Assembly (NCBI GenBank): GCA_026770585.1
Contig: MU646775.1
Span: forward strand, 302,019-315,152
Length of the DNA stretch: 13,134 nt
Reading direction: 5' to 3'
Origin: Baffinella frigidus
Lineage: Eukaryota; Cryptophyceae; Cryptomonadales; Baffinellaceae
Position 1 is the stretch's first letter, and the number at the start of each line of letters is the position of its first letter. This document shows, one piece after another, positions 8,094 to 10,270 of this stretch. Position numbers and translations under genes: made by a program. The notes under the pieces were generated by a model, which saw nothing but the letters and a program-made list of their open reading frames with translations, ran no database searches and was not told the origin of the DNA.

Positions 8094-8506
8094 GGAACGC
8101 AGGTTGGAGAGGGAGGCAGGCGACGCCCCCCCGCGCCGCCCGAGGAACCCTCCGTGCTTCTTCTTTATTACCCTCTTAAAGGTCTTGTAACCACACAGCG
8201 GATTTCGAAGGGAATTTGAATGACCCCCACGAGACTTAGGAACCTAGGGTAAGCAATCCGTAGGGACATAGGGGGGGTACCTACAGATAAGGTAACGGCA
8301 ACTCGGCCCAAAATGGGCGGAAAATCCCTTTGTAGCCCGCTGTGTGGCAGGTCCCGACCTAGTGAAACGTGATCAAGTTACTCACTACGCACCGTTCGCG
8401 CGAAAGCAGGTTGGAGCGGGAGGCAGGCGACGCGCCCTCCGCGCCGCCCGAAGAACCCTCGATGCGGAAACGCGCGGGGAACTCCAACACCGACAAGGAC
8501 GAGTGA
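437..8506 (+). CDS. BAP31: BAP31-like ER membrane protein, split gene (composite of exons)
   Basis: BAP31 proteins are three-TM endoplasmic reticulum proteins with a cytosolic coiled coil that sort and retain other membrane proteins. Seen here: exons A, B, C, D, E, F, G and L (separate entries) join in phase to 471 nt, 156 codons and a TGA. Codons split across A/B (Arg), B/C (Tyr) and G/L (Arg) are all completed correctly. Known-family matches: R-A-E-R-N-T-Y-I followed by a hydrophobic segment resembles R-A-Q-R-N-L-Y-I plus TM3 of animal BAP31; a later segment ends A-F-K-K-Q as in BAP31; then comes a heptad-like region and a polar tail ending T-D-K-D-E. The TM1 exon at 437-531 matches the N-terminus. 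The TM1-TM2 loop exon is unresolved. Recognised length is about 185 aa against about 245 for human BAP31. All introns carry telomere-like repeats, MITEs or exon copies. No transcript evidence is available. Confidence 0.68.
532..889 (+). other. intron-like stretch, no assignable gene
   Basis: This is the beginning of the interval between the TM1 exon and exon A. It is not telomere-like. Short open frames exist on both strands, but none has family resemblance plus splice sites of the right phase. The missing TM1-TM2 loop exon should lie somewhere in 532-1475; I could not find it. The segment near 853-880 weakly resembles the start of the 91-159 exon (TTTCGCTC, GAGGCT, TCGTG in order). Confidence 0.4.
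890..1310 (+). repeat. degenerate C-rich telomere-like repeats
   Basis: A run of CCCTAAA, CCCCAAA, CCCTACA and CCCTCAA variants, C-rich strand on +. It includes five perfect copies of CTAAACG at 1173-1207, a variant heptamer that has been locally homogenised. No gene is seen. Confidence 0.9.
1320..1360 (+). pseudogene. broken copy of exon A
   Basis: After CACTGGCAG the sequence matches the first 40 nt or so of exon A: L-V-M, then V-L-A-A-Q-F-A-H-S. It then diverges into C-G-C-C-G-G-A-G-T-A-G, losing the H-E-G-N-K end and the donor. It is a truncated duplicate about 156 bp upstream of the intact exon, with telomere-like repeats between them. Confidence 0.7.
1476..1537 (+). CDS. BAP31: BAP31-like exon A (TM2 end and following loop)
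   Basis: The acceptor is pyrimidine-rich ATTCTTCCAG and the donor is CACAG|GTGTGG. The 62 nt read LVMSVLAAQFAHSLHEGNKH plus AG, beginning in phase 0 and ending in phase 2. The pattern hydrophobic-F-x-x-S-L-x-E then basic resembles the end of BAP31 TM2 and its cytosolic exit (L-V-I-D-A-V-R-E-I-R-K in the animal protein). The leftover AG is completed by the first G of exon B to give Arg. The downstream intron begins GTGTGGGGGTTTAGGG, so telomere-like repeat starts within a few bases of the splice site. Confidence 0.65.
1541..1656 (+). repeat. TTTAGGG-orientation telomere-like block
   Basis: The G-rich strand of the heptamer (TTTAGGG, TGTAGGG, TTCAGGG) is on +, opposite to the preceding kilobase. 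It is the first part of the intron after exon A. Open frames read G-F-R-V repeats and are not coding evidence. Confidence 0.9.
1707..1742 (+). pseudogene. broken copy of exon B (first copy)
   Basis: After CTCTCTCGCAG the segment reads (R)-H-V-K-A-E-K-L-S-A-K-F, matching the first half of exon B. It then runs into an unrelated dispersed repeat (1756-1826) and has no R-A-E-R-N-T end. The acceptor is good, but inclusion would not give the family motif. Confidence 0.7.
1756..1826 (+). repeat. dispersed repeat, inverted partner at 7412-7483
   Basis: About 70 bp (from TTTTGGGCTGACC through CCCGGGCTCG and CCCGCTC to GTTGTACCGCA) matches the reverse complement of 7412-7483 with a handful of mismatches. 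No TIR of its own was recognised. The following stretch to about 2060 is unique GC-rich sequence in which I see no gene. Confidence 0.75.
2091..2239 (+). mobile_element. MITE family 8 (AT-rich, TTTCATATGGAAA ends)
   Basis: The left end TTTCATATGGAAA matches the inverted right end at 2239. The match continues imperfectly for roughly 65 bp per arm, including AAATTACTACAC-like sequence, so the element is almost a single hairpin of 149 bp. No ORF is present. The core TTGCTTTAATATTAC is shared with the element at 9422-9544. The right end stops 14 bp before exon copy B2, so it supplies part of that acceptor region. No clear target duplication was found. Confidence 0.75.
2254..2333 (+). CDS. BAP31: exon B, alternative intact copy (B2)
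   Basis: The acceptor is GGCCCTCGCAG and the donor ACACTT|GTACCC. The 80 nt read (R)-HVHGHTDKLTDKFFHD then TKRLRAERNT plus T. Entry and exit phases are identical to those of B3 (2391-2464), but it is two codons longer and differs in its first third. Both B exons have length 2 modulo 3, so only one can be used at a time without a frameshift. It could be a mutually exclusive alternative exon or a recent duplicate not yet decayed. Its acceptor lies 14 bp from MITE family 8 and has a poorer pyrimidine tract than B3. Confidence 0.5.
2391..2464 (+). CDS. BAP31: BAP31-like exon B (B3), R-A-E-R-N-T motif
   Basis: The acceptor is CTCTCCCGCGCAG and the donor ACACCT|GTACTA. The 74 nt read (R)-HVETEKLSDKFFHDAKRLRA then ERNT plus T. 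The leading G completes the Arg begun in exon A, and the trailing T is completed by AC from exon C to make Tyr, giving R-A-E-R-N-T-Y-I. In BAP31 proteins the equivalent place just before TM3 reads R-A-Q-R-N-L-Y-I. This is the strongest single family match in the window. B3 is preferred over B2 because of its pyrimidine-richer acceptor. Confidence 0.68.
2548..2564 (+). pseudogene. internally deleted remnant of exon B
   Basis: TTACAG is followed by 17 nt (TGTCAAGCGCAGCACCT) and GTAATC. It matches the T-G-C-C-A-A-G-C-G-C start of the K-R-L part joined directly to the end of the exon and its donor, with the middle missing. Confidence 0.5.
2654..2690 (+). pseudogene. 3' half copy of exon B, donor lost
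   Basis: After CCTTGCAG the segment retains the R-L-R-A-E end of exon B, with Arg-to-Cys (CGC to TGC) before N-T and GT changed to GG at the donor (ACACCTGGACC). It would be unusable as an internal exon. Confidence 0.6.
2832..2891 (+). repeat. homogeneous CCCCAAA array
   Basis: Eight or more perfect ACCCCAA heptamers in a row inside otherwise degenerate telomere-like sequence (about 2465-2960), an example of local homogenisation of one variant. Confidence 0.95.
2969..2991 (+). pseudogene. truncated copy of exon C (1)
   Basis: GGGGCAG is followed by the first 23 nt of exon C (T-Y-I-T-L-G-A-M-F sense) and then CCAAACCC repeats. The hydrophobic end and donor are missing. Confidence 0.7.
3091..3117 (+). 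pseudogene. degraded end of exon B
   Basis: CACGCCGCATAAGAACTGCG followed by CAACACGTGTACTACC resembles the final third of exon B plus its donor, with several changes including an in-frame TAA. It is a weak but recognisable remnant. Confidence 0.4.
3191..3213 (+). pseudogene. truncated copy of exon C (2)
   Basis: CCGGGGCAG is followed by ACATAACGTTCGGAGTGATG and TTC, the 5' half of exon C, then CACGATCCCTAAACCC repeats. Confidence 0.7.
3418..3443 (+). pseudogene. truncated copy of exon C (3)
   Basis: TGGGGCAG is followed by the 5' half of exon C (T-F-R-A-M-F-M sense), then AACCCTGCACCC repeats. Spacing between successive C copies (222, 227, 236 bp) is regular, indicating tandem duplication of a unit made of exon C plus telomere-like intron. 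Confidence 0.7.
3654..3703 (+). CDS. BAP31: BAP31-like exon C (TM3), intact copy
   Basis: The acceptor is CCCGGGGCAG and the donor CTCTGG|GTAAAC. The 50 nt read (Y)-ITFGAMFMFLVLCQLW, ending in phase 0. Only this fourth copy keeps the hydrophobic end. The leading AC completes the Tyr begun by exon B. It corresponds to BAP31 TM3, where Y-I-A-G-F is followed by a hydrophobic run and R-L. The intron that follows is almost entirely telomere-like. Two tandem copies downstream carry the same end fused directly to exon D, which independently marks 3703 as the exon boundary. Confidence 0.7.
3704..3928 (+). repeat. telomere-repeat intron between exons C and D
   Basis: The interval begins GTAAACCCTAAACCCGAAAC and ends CCCTGAACCAG. 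Essentially all 225 bp are CCCTAAA-type heptamers and variants (CCCTACA, CACTAAA, CCCTCAA, pure CCCTAAA near 3850-3890). The GT and the AG both appear to be formed within or at the edge of repeat units. Confidence 0.65.
3929..3955 (+). CDS. BAP31: BAP31-like exon D (27 nt)
   Basis: The acceptor is TGAACCAG and the donor CAGCTG|GTGTGC. Nine codons in phase 0/0 read VIIKRTLQL, the basic cytosolic exit of TM3 leading to the coiled coil. Exon limits are supported by the fused C-D copies at 4048-4107 and by a second donor of the same placement there (CTT|GTGAAC). It is very short for an exon but its phase fits both neighbours. Confidence 0.6.
3973..4050 (+). repeat. 21-bp tandem repeat, first array
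   Basis: About four imperfect copies of GGGAGCCTAGGATGTCTAGA plus A. The last copy grades into the end of exon C (GATGT/GGTGT then TCATAGTTCTGG). Reading-frame length 7 residues explains the minus-strand R-L-P/R-H-S pattern, which is not coding evidence. A second array of about three copies lies at 4124-4184. Confidence 0.85.
4048..4107 (+). pseudogene. intronless fused copy of exons C and D
   Basis: GTGTTCATAGTTCTGGTCCT leads through C-Q/R-Q-L-W straight into V-I-I-K-R-T-L-Q-L with no intron, then GTGAACC. The fusion point coincides exactly with the splice sites predicted for the main C and D exons. The first part of C (Y-I-T-F-G) is replaced by the 21-bp repeat, so this copy is incomplete. 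Confidence 0.75.
4124..4184 (+). repeat. 21-bp tandem repeat, second array
   Basis: Three imperfect copies of the same 21-bp unit as 3973-4050, again directly downstream of a D copy and upstream of a C end. The larger duplicated unit is therefore D, donor, 21-bp array, C-end. Confidence 0.85.
4178..4224 (+). pseudogene. second fused C-D copy, frameshifted
   Basis: ATGTTTATATTCCTGGTCAT (M-F-I-F-L-V) continues into a degraded Q-L-W region and GTCATCATCATCAAAC, matching C fused to D with small indels. It ends in the CGAGAAACCC region. Confidence 0.6.
4382..4416 (+). pseudogene. decayed copy of exon E
   Basis: CTTCTCCTTCTCGCTGGACA is followed by TGAGGAGCAGATCGAGAAGA and then AGGACCAGATCTTCGC, matching exon E. 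The acceptor AG is mutated to AT, and the A-F-K-K-Q end and donor are lost. Confidence 0.7.
4527..4554 (+). repeat. short hairpin
   Basis: CATTTCCCCC and GGGGGGAAATG pair around a short loop (one bulged G). The surrounding 4420-4600 is unique sequence without a recognisable exon. Confidence 0.6.
4600..4698 (+). mobile_element. MITE family 3, truncated copy (3a)
   Basis: It carries the family 3 internal sequence: CGAAGGGATT, CTAAGC, GACCTAGGACCCTACGGTAG, CCCGTAGGGACATAGGGG and TTCCTACGGATCAGGTAACG. The terminal CACAGCGG and right arm are absent. It is bracketed by TAACGTTCTCACCATCTC (4582-4599) and TAACGTGCTCACCATCTC (4692-4709), 17 of 18 identical. Confidence 0.75.
4729..4779 (+). CDS. BAP31: BAP31-like exon E (A-F-K-K-Q)
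   Basis: The acceptor is pyrimidine-rich CCCTCCCTCTCGCTGGACAG and the donor AAACAG|GTTATT. The 17 codons in phase 0/0 read EEQIEKKDLVFAAFKKQ. In BAP31 the first coiled-coil segment after TM3 contains S-N-E-A-F-K-K-Q at this place. The charge pattern suits a coiled coil. Lengths and phases join exon D and exon F without frame change. A decayed copy lies 350 bp upstream. Confidence 0.7.
5077..5095 (+). repeat. solitary family 3 terminal repeat
   Basis: CCACACGGTGGATTTCGAAC closely matches the left end of the intact family 3 element at 8191 (CCACACAGCGGATTTCGAAG). No matching right end was found nearby. Confidence 0.5.
5101..5440 (+). other. unique intronic stretch with a perfect hairpin
   Basis: No exon recognised. 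GAGATGTCA and TGACATCTC (5354-5379) form a perfect 9-bp stem with an 8-nt loop. ATTGGTCACGTAAC (5156-5169) recurs in the element at 10090-10270. GTCTGAACCATAACC near 5240 resembles the sequence that precedes the exon F copies. Confidence 0.45.
5441..5552 (+). repeat. telomere-like block
   Basis: CACTCAA variants followed by perfect CCCTAAA heptamers (about 5488-5522) and ATAAACC variants. No gene seen. Confidence 0.9.
5591..5616 (+). pseudogene. copy of exon F, acceptor lost
   Basis: CCCGTTGCAA is followed by GTGGAGAACCGGGAGGAGCA and CCGCGA, the start of exon F. The acceptor CAG has become CAA, and sequence diverges after the H-R codons. Confidence 0.7.
5759..5797 (+). pseudogene. copy of exon F interrupted by a MITE
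   Basis: CTGTTTGCAG is followed by 39 nt identical to exon F (V-E-N-R-E-E-H-R-D-T-I-P-T). Family 3 element sequence starts at the next base, removing the last codon and donor. The reading continues into GTCGAAGGG of the element. Confidence 0.75.
5798..5959 (+). mobile_element. MITE family 3, left-truncated copy (3b)
   Basis: It begins TCGAAGGGATTTCGAATAAC, contains GACCTAGGACCCTACGGTAG and a second GCCTACTGTAGGGACATAGG, then AAGGTAACCGGG, and ends GTAGCCCGCTGAGTGGC. The left CACAGC end is missing at the junction with exon F copy 2. An internal duplication of the CCTAC-GTAGG motif distinguishes it from other copies. Confidence 0.75.
5996..6028 (+). pseudogene. copy of exon F, truncated next to MITE family 4
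   Basis: CTGTGTGCAG is followed by GTGAAGAACCGGGAGGAGCA then CCGTGACACCATT (V-K-N-R-E-E-H-R-D-T-I). It then diverges and meets family 4 at 6041. The V-K variant and CGT codon show it has diverged independently. Confidence 0.7.
6041..6188 (+). mobile_element. MITE family 4, copy 4a
   Basis: The arms TTTCATCTCGGAAGATAACT... and ...TTTTCTTTCGAGATGAAA are inverted repeats of about 30 bp with a few mismatches, around an AT-rich non-coding middle. The second copy at 7050-7199 is in the opposite orientation. CACC occurs on both sides, possibly a 4-bp target duplication but not convincing. Confidence 0.85.
6189..6440 (+). repeat. CCCTACA-dominated array
   Basis: More than 25 heptamers, mostly CCCTACA with CCCAAA interruptions. 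The ORF over it reads T-L-H-P repeats and is not coding. It directly abuts MITE 4a and ends just before exon F. Confidence 0.95.
6459..6500 (+). CDS. BAP31: BAP31-like exon F, intact copy
   Basis: The acceptor is CGTTTGCAG and the donor ACCGCG|GTGCCC. The 14 codons in phase 0/0 read VENREEHRDTIPTA. They join E (A-F-K-K-Q) to G (G-A-G-S-D-E-A-A-A) in frame. It is the only one of four F copies with both splice sites. The E/R-rich sequence would extend the coiled-coil region, and T-I-P-T-A may break it. The intron starts GTGCCCCCCTAAACCC, so repeat begins almost at the donor. Confidence 0.6.
6507..6793 (+). repeat. telomere-like block with CCCGAAA array
   Basis: CCCTAAA heptamers give way to at least eight perfect CCCGAAA units (about 6582-6641) and then mixed variants. 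Minus-strand ORFs reading G-F-R-V here are repeat translations. Confidence 0.92.
6967..7034 (+). CDS. BAP31: BAP31-like exon G (coiled coil)
   Basis: The acceptor is GGGCGGCGCAG and the donor GAGCG|GTGCGC. The 68 nt read GAGSDEAAALREEVHNLKKQ then IE plus CG, phase 0 in and phase 2 out. Leu/Val/Leu/Ile at heptad-like spacing (L-R-E-E-V-H-N-L-K-K-Q-I) indicates a coiled coil. BAP31 has S-E-A-A-K-K-Y-M-E-E-N-D-Q-L-K-K at the equivalent place. CG is completed by the leading G of exon L to Arg. Only one copy was seen. MITE 4b starts 15 bp after its donor. Confidence 0.68.
7050..7199 (-). mobile_element. MITE family 4, copy 4b
   Basis: The arms AATTTCATCTCGAAAGATAA... and ...AATCTTCCGAGATGAAATT form an imperfect 35-bp TIR. 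The middle aligns with the reverse complement of copy 4a, including CTAATTAGCG, GAATAGGAGAAA and the ACTGATTCAGT arm. Orientation is given relative to 4a. No ORF. Confidence 0.85.
7200..7411 (+). other. unique intronic sequence, nothing recognised
   Basis: I see no exon with family resemblance, no TIR and no telomere-like heptamers in this stretch between MITE 4b and the dispersed repeat. Confidence 0.4.
7412..7483 (-). repeat. dispersed repeat, inverted partner of 1756-1826
   Basis: Reverse complement matches 1756-1826, including TTTGGGCTGACC, CCCGGGCTC, TTCCCGCTC, AAAGTTG and TTTGTACCGCA. It ends about 20 bp before the first last-exon copy. Confidence 0.75.
7506..7545 (+). pseudogene. last-exon copy L1
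   Basis: AACCCAG is followed by G-TTG-GAG-AGG-GAG-GCA-GGG-GAC, matching exon L (L-E-R-E-A-G-D). It then diverges after CCTCCGCGC into a GGCTCAAAC repeat; the stop-containing end is missing. Confidence 0.65.
7699..7735 (+). pseudogene. last-exon copy L2
   Basis: GTTGGAGAGGGGGGCAGGGG followed by ACGCGCCTTCC matches the start of exon L, but there is no AG acceptor (CTGGC precedes) and it ends in CCCTAAA-like sequence. Confidence 0.55.
7776..7856 (+). repeat. CCCCAAA/CCCCCAA block
   Basis: C-rich variant heptamers between last-exon copies L2 and L3. Confidence 0.88.
7896..7930 (+). pseudogene. last-exon copy L3
   Basis: CGAAAGCAG (the same acceptor sequence as the intact exon) is followed by G-TTG-GGG-AGG-GAG-GCA-GGC-GAC-GGG-CCC-TCC-GC, then telomere-like repeats replace the rest. 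The 20 bp or so before it (CCGTGTTGGTACTAATAAA) recurs before copy L4 as CCGTGTTGGTCTTGATAAA. Confidence 0.65.
8051..8086 (+). repeat. TC dinucleotide microsatellite
   Basis: About 18 TC units, ending TTTCTCTCTGG, immediately upstream of last-exon copy L4 where it acts as an unusually long pyrimidine tract before CGCAG. Confidence 0.97.
8103..8155 (+). pseudogene. last-exon copy L4, frameshifted
   Basis: With a strong pyrimidine tract and CGCAG acceptor, it matches exon L as far as GAGGAACCCTCC. One base is missing in the GACGC-CCCCCC-GCG region compared with the intact copy, so the frame shifts to R-R-P-R-N. The K-R-A-G...D-E-stop end is absent. Confidence 0.65.
8191..8347 (+). mobile_element. 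MITE family 3, complete copy (3c)
   Basis: CCACACAGCGG at the left and CCGCTGTGTGG at the right are perfect 11-bp inverted ends; the arms continue imperfectly (TTTCGAAGGGA against TCCCTTTGTAGC). The core has CCTAGGGTAAGCAATCCGTA and GGGACATAGGGGGGG. No ORF. No convincing target duplication. Confidence 0.85.
8410..8506 (+). CDS. BAP31: BAP31-like last exon L (L5, intact, with stop)
   Basis: The acceptor is CGCGCGAAAGCAG. The leading G completes Arg from exon G; 31 codons read LEREAGDAPSAPPEEPSMRK then RAGNSNTDKDE and TGA (8504-8506). The first residues continue the coiled coil; the remainder is a polar Pro/Ala/Glu tail. Lys at -3 from the C-terminus recalls the dilysine-type ER retrieval signal of animal BAP31 (K-K-E-E), although only one Lys is present. 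It is the only one of about seven copies with acceptor, full frame and stop. A MITE begins within 5 bp of the stop, so the 3' UTR would be element-derived. Confidence 0.68.
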
Positions 8507-8510
8507 GGGC

Positions 8511-8613
8511 GCTCATAAGAAAGCGCCCTCCCTTAGGACCACCATAGGGCCCTAGGCATAGGCCTACTGTAGGGTCCTAGGGGGGGGTGGTTTCTTATGA
8601 GCGAGGTACCCCT
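8511..8613 (+). mobile_element. MITE family 1, copy 1a (left end eroded)
   Basis: GCTCATAAGAAA at the left and TTTCTTATGAGCGAGGTACC at the right are the family 1 arms; the left CAGGGGTACCTC end is missing. The core has CCCTAGGCATAGGCCTACTG and GGGTCCTAGGGGGGG. It follows the stop codon of exon L after 4 bp. Confidence 0.8.
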
Positions 8614-8858
8614 ACCGGGACTGACGCACGAGGGCGCGCAGCGCTAGTCAAGGACATGCGGTGTGCGGTGGATGAGTGAGTGCGGGTAGTTGGGGCGGCG
8701 AGCAGCCCCGGCACAGGCAGGATGGTGCCCCATGCTGCCCCGTGCTGGCACCATGCTGCCAGTGCCGGGGTGCTGAGATCGAAGCACGAGCGCGCGCGTG
8801 CAGCGCTAGTCACGAACCAGCGCTGCGCCCGCGAAACACGCGAGAGCTAGCTCTTGAC
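8614..8858 (+). repeat. duplicated GC-rich segment with hairpin
   Basis: ACGAGGGCGCGCAGCGCTAG (about 8629-8650) recurs as ACGAGCGCGCGCGTGCAGCG (about 8788-8810). Between them CCCGTGCTGGCACCATGCTG is followed by CCAGTGCCGGGG, an imperfect hairpin. A GTGGATGAGTGAGTG near 8668 resembles the D-E-stop end of exon L. No gene assigned. Confidence 0.5.
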
Positions 8859-8860
8859 TA

Positions 8861-8979
8861 CAGGGGTACCTCGCTCATAAGAAACCGCCCCCCCCCTAGA
8901 GGACCTCCATAGGGCCATAGGCATAGTCCTACTGTAGGGTCCTAGGGGGGGGCAGTTTCTTATGAGCGAGGTACCCCTG
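8861..8979 (+). mobile_element. MITE family 1, complete copy 1b
   Basis: 119 bp, starting CAGGGGTACCTCGCTCATAA and ending with its inverted copy, flanked by TA at 8859-8860 and TA at 8980-8981. The whole element folds as one long hairpin. TA flanks are characteristic of Tc1/mariner-mobilised elements. Short ORFs over it are TIR translations. Confidence 0.93.
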
Positions 8980-8998
8980 TAGCGCTGCGCGCGGGCTA

Positions 8999-9085
8999 GG
9001 AGCAGGTGACGGGCCCTCCGCCGTAGCAAAGGAGCCCTCGGTTCGGCGCCGCGCGGGGCCCTCGAAGACCGATACGGACGAGTGA
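8999..9085 (+). CDS. alternative last-exon copy L6, frame intact to stop
   Basis: It aligns with exon L from the A-G-D codons to the stop. Read in the same frame it gives AGDGPSAVAKEPSVRRRAGP then SKTDTDE and TGA (9083-9085), with no indels that shift the frame although about a third of residues differ from L5. The L-E-R-E start is missing; GGGCTAG or GGAGCAG just upstream might serve as acceptor. Retention of frame and a similar D-x-D-E end over such divergence suggests constraint or a once-used alternative C-terminus. It might equally be a non-functional duplicate. Confidence 0.4.
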   Translation, partial: GAGDGPSAVAKEPSVRRRAGPSKTDTDE

Positions 9086-9135
9086 GTGTAAGGACGGGCC
9101 CGCCGCGGGACGAGTGAGGGTGGGGACGTGGTCTA

Positions 9136-9269
9136 CAGGGGTACCTCGCTCATAAGAAACCGCCGCCCCCTAGTAGGACCCCACAGTGGGACCATGCCCA
9201 GGGTCCTCTGGTGGTCCTAGGGGAGGGGGGCTGTTGGGTCGGCGGTTTCTGATGAGCGAGGTACCCCTG
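9136..9269 (+). mobile_element. MITE family 1, complete copy 1c
   Basis: 134 bp with CAGGGGTACCTCGCTCATAA arm and inverted right arm (one change, GATGAGCGAGG). Flanked by TA at 9134-9135 and TA at 9270-9271. The core carries CCCAGGGTCCTCTGGTGGTC, differing from 1b. Confidence 0.92.
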
Positions 9270-9345
9270 TACATGTAACGACGAGCCCGCCTCGGGGTGG
9301 AGGACAGGCCGCCGCGCGCTTTTTGAGTAAAGCTTTCCCTCTCTC

Positions 9346-9382
9346 TGATACCGGGCCGTCCAAGGCTGACACGGACGCGTGA
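9346..9382 (+). pseudogene. end of a last-exon copy (L7)
   Basis: GGGCCGTCCAAGGCTGACAC then GGACGCGTGA reads G-P-S-K-A-D-T-D-A-stop, matching the end of L6 (G-P-S-K-T-D-T-D-E-stop). Only about 10 codons remain. A further D-E-stop remnant is at about 9092-9117. Confidence 0.5.
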
Positions 9383-9421
9383 GGGGTTCAAGTGTCTGCC
9401 TATGCTGGGAGTTTTACGCCT

Positions 9422-9544
9422 GGAAACTTATTTTCTTTCATTTGATGGCAACGAAAATCACGACACAATTCGTTTTTATTAGTAATATTAAAGCATGTGT
9501 GTAGTAATTTTCGTTGCAATGAAATGAAAGAAAACTAGGTTTCC
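9422..9544 (+). mobile_element. MITE family 5
   Basis: The left arm (GGAAACTTATTTTCTTTCAT, GCAACGAAAAT) and right arm (ATTTTCGTTGCAATGAAATG, AAAGAAAACTAGGTTTCC) form an imperfect TIR of about 40 bp. The centre AGTAATATTAAAGCATGTGT is the reverse complement of the centre of family 8 (2091-2239). AT-rich in a GC-rich neighbourhood; no ORF. Confidence 0.85.
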
Positions 9545-9630
9545 CCGAATAAAGTTAGAACCTAAAGGGGCTAAAGGGGTCCTGAGACTTTTGAGGACCT
9601 AGTCGAGGACGAGCCCGCATCACGCCGTTA

Positions 9631-10001
9631 CAGGGGTACCTCGCTCATAATAAACTCCCCCTACCTAGGACCCTGCTACGCGGGACCCAGTTCGGGGTTT
9701 AGAGAATTTCTGATTTTGGATAAAGTGTAAGAAGGGCGCCCAACAAGTGTTTTAAAAGGAGAAACGCTGACCGGATTCAGGTCGGGATCCTTTCAGACAT
9801 AAAACTGAGGTTTTAAAATTCTCCAGAGCAAACCCTTTTCCCATCAGAATGTGTGCCAAAATGGCTCCAACCCAACGCCCTCAGGACGTTTTGGAAAATC
9901 CTAAACCCTGGACGTGATCCCGCGTAGTGCAGTAGGCCTATGCCTAGGACCCTACGGTGGTCCTAGGGGGGTGGACGTTACTTATCAGCGAGGTACCTCT
10001 G
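9631..10001 (+). mobile_element. MITE family 1, copy 1d, with nested insertion
   Basis: It begins CAGGGGTACCTCGCTCATAA (TA at 9629-9630) and ends CGAGGTACCTCTG (TA at 10002-10003). It is 371 bp because a second TIR element (9673-9932) interrupts its core. The remaining family 1 halves, CCCCCTACCTAGGACC and GTAGGCCTATGCCTAGGACC with CGGTGGTCCTAGGGGGG, are otherwise typical. Confidence 0.85.
9673..9932 (+). mobile_element. nested TIR element inside family 1 copy 1d
   Basis: CTACGCGGGA (9676-9685) and TCCCGCGTAG (9918-9927) are perfect inverted repeats. The similarity extends inwards about 40 bp (TTTAGAGAATTTCTGATTTT against AAAATCCTAAACCCTGGACG). About 240 bp of non-coding sequence with no ORF. 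It is absent from copies 1b, 1c and 1e, so it arrived after family 1. Confidence 0.7.
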
Positions 10002-10036
10002 TACCCCTGAATTCTCTCTCCCCGACAGCGTGAACC

Positions 10037-10081
10037 AGAACTCATACAGTAATCAGTTTTTTCAGTCCAGTCCTACCCCCC
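10037..10081 (+). repeat. direct repeat flanking family 6 (left copy)
   Basis: ACAGTAATCAGTTTTTTCAG then TCCAGTCC and CGGGC is repeated at 10281-10320 as ACAGTAATCACTTTTTCACT then CCAGTTCT and CGGGC. The two copies bracket the element at 10090-10270. Confidence 0.7.
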
Positions 10082-10089
10082 GGGCCAAA

Positions 10090-10270
10090 CGAGAATGCTA
10101 GAGGGGCCTATTTAAAATCGACGTGCTTTTAAAAGTGGGCATTTGTGTAGTAGCTTTGGTTGATTGGTCACGTAACTTGGCGAAATTAGTCCAGGCGCGA
10201 GGTTGGAACACCCAATCCTGTTACAAATATTTACAACCCCACATGTAAATAGGATCCTCCAGCATTCTCG
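10090..10270 (+). mobile_element. MITE family 6
   Basis: CGAGAATGCTAGAGGGGCCT and its inverted counterpart ending AGCATTCTCG give a TIR of about 25 bp with a few mismatches, 181 bp overall. The interior TTTGTGTAGTAGCTTTGGTT resembles the TGTGTAGTAATTTTCGTTG of family 5. No ORF. Confidence 0.75.

Noticed and set aside
8191-8347. 8-bp target duplication (hAT-type) around family 3
   Set aside because: Flanks of copies 3c and 3d do not match at any spacing I tried by eye.
8847-9391. ORFs containing Y-R-G-T-S-L-I-R-N
   Set aside because: They are translations of the family 1 terminal inverted repeat, recurring wherever the MITE lies; not genes.
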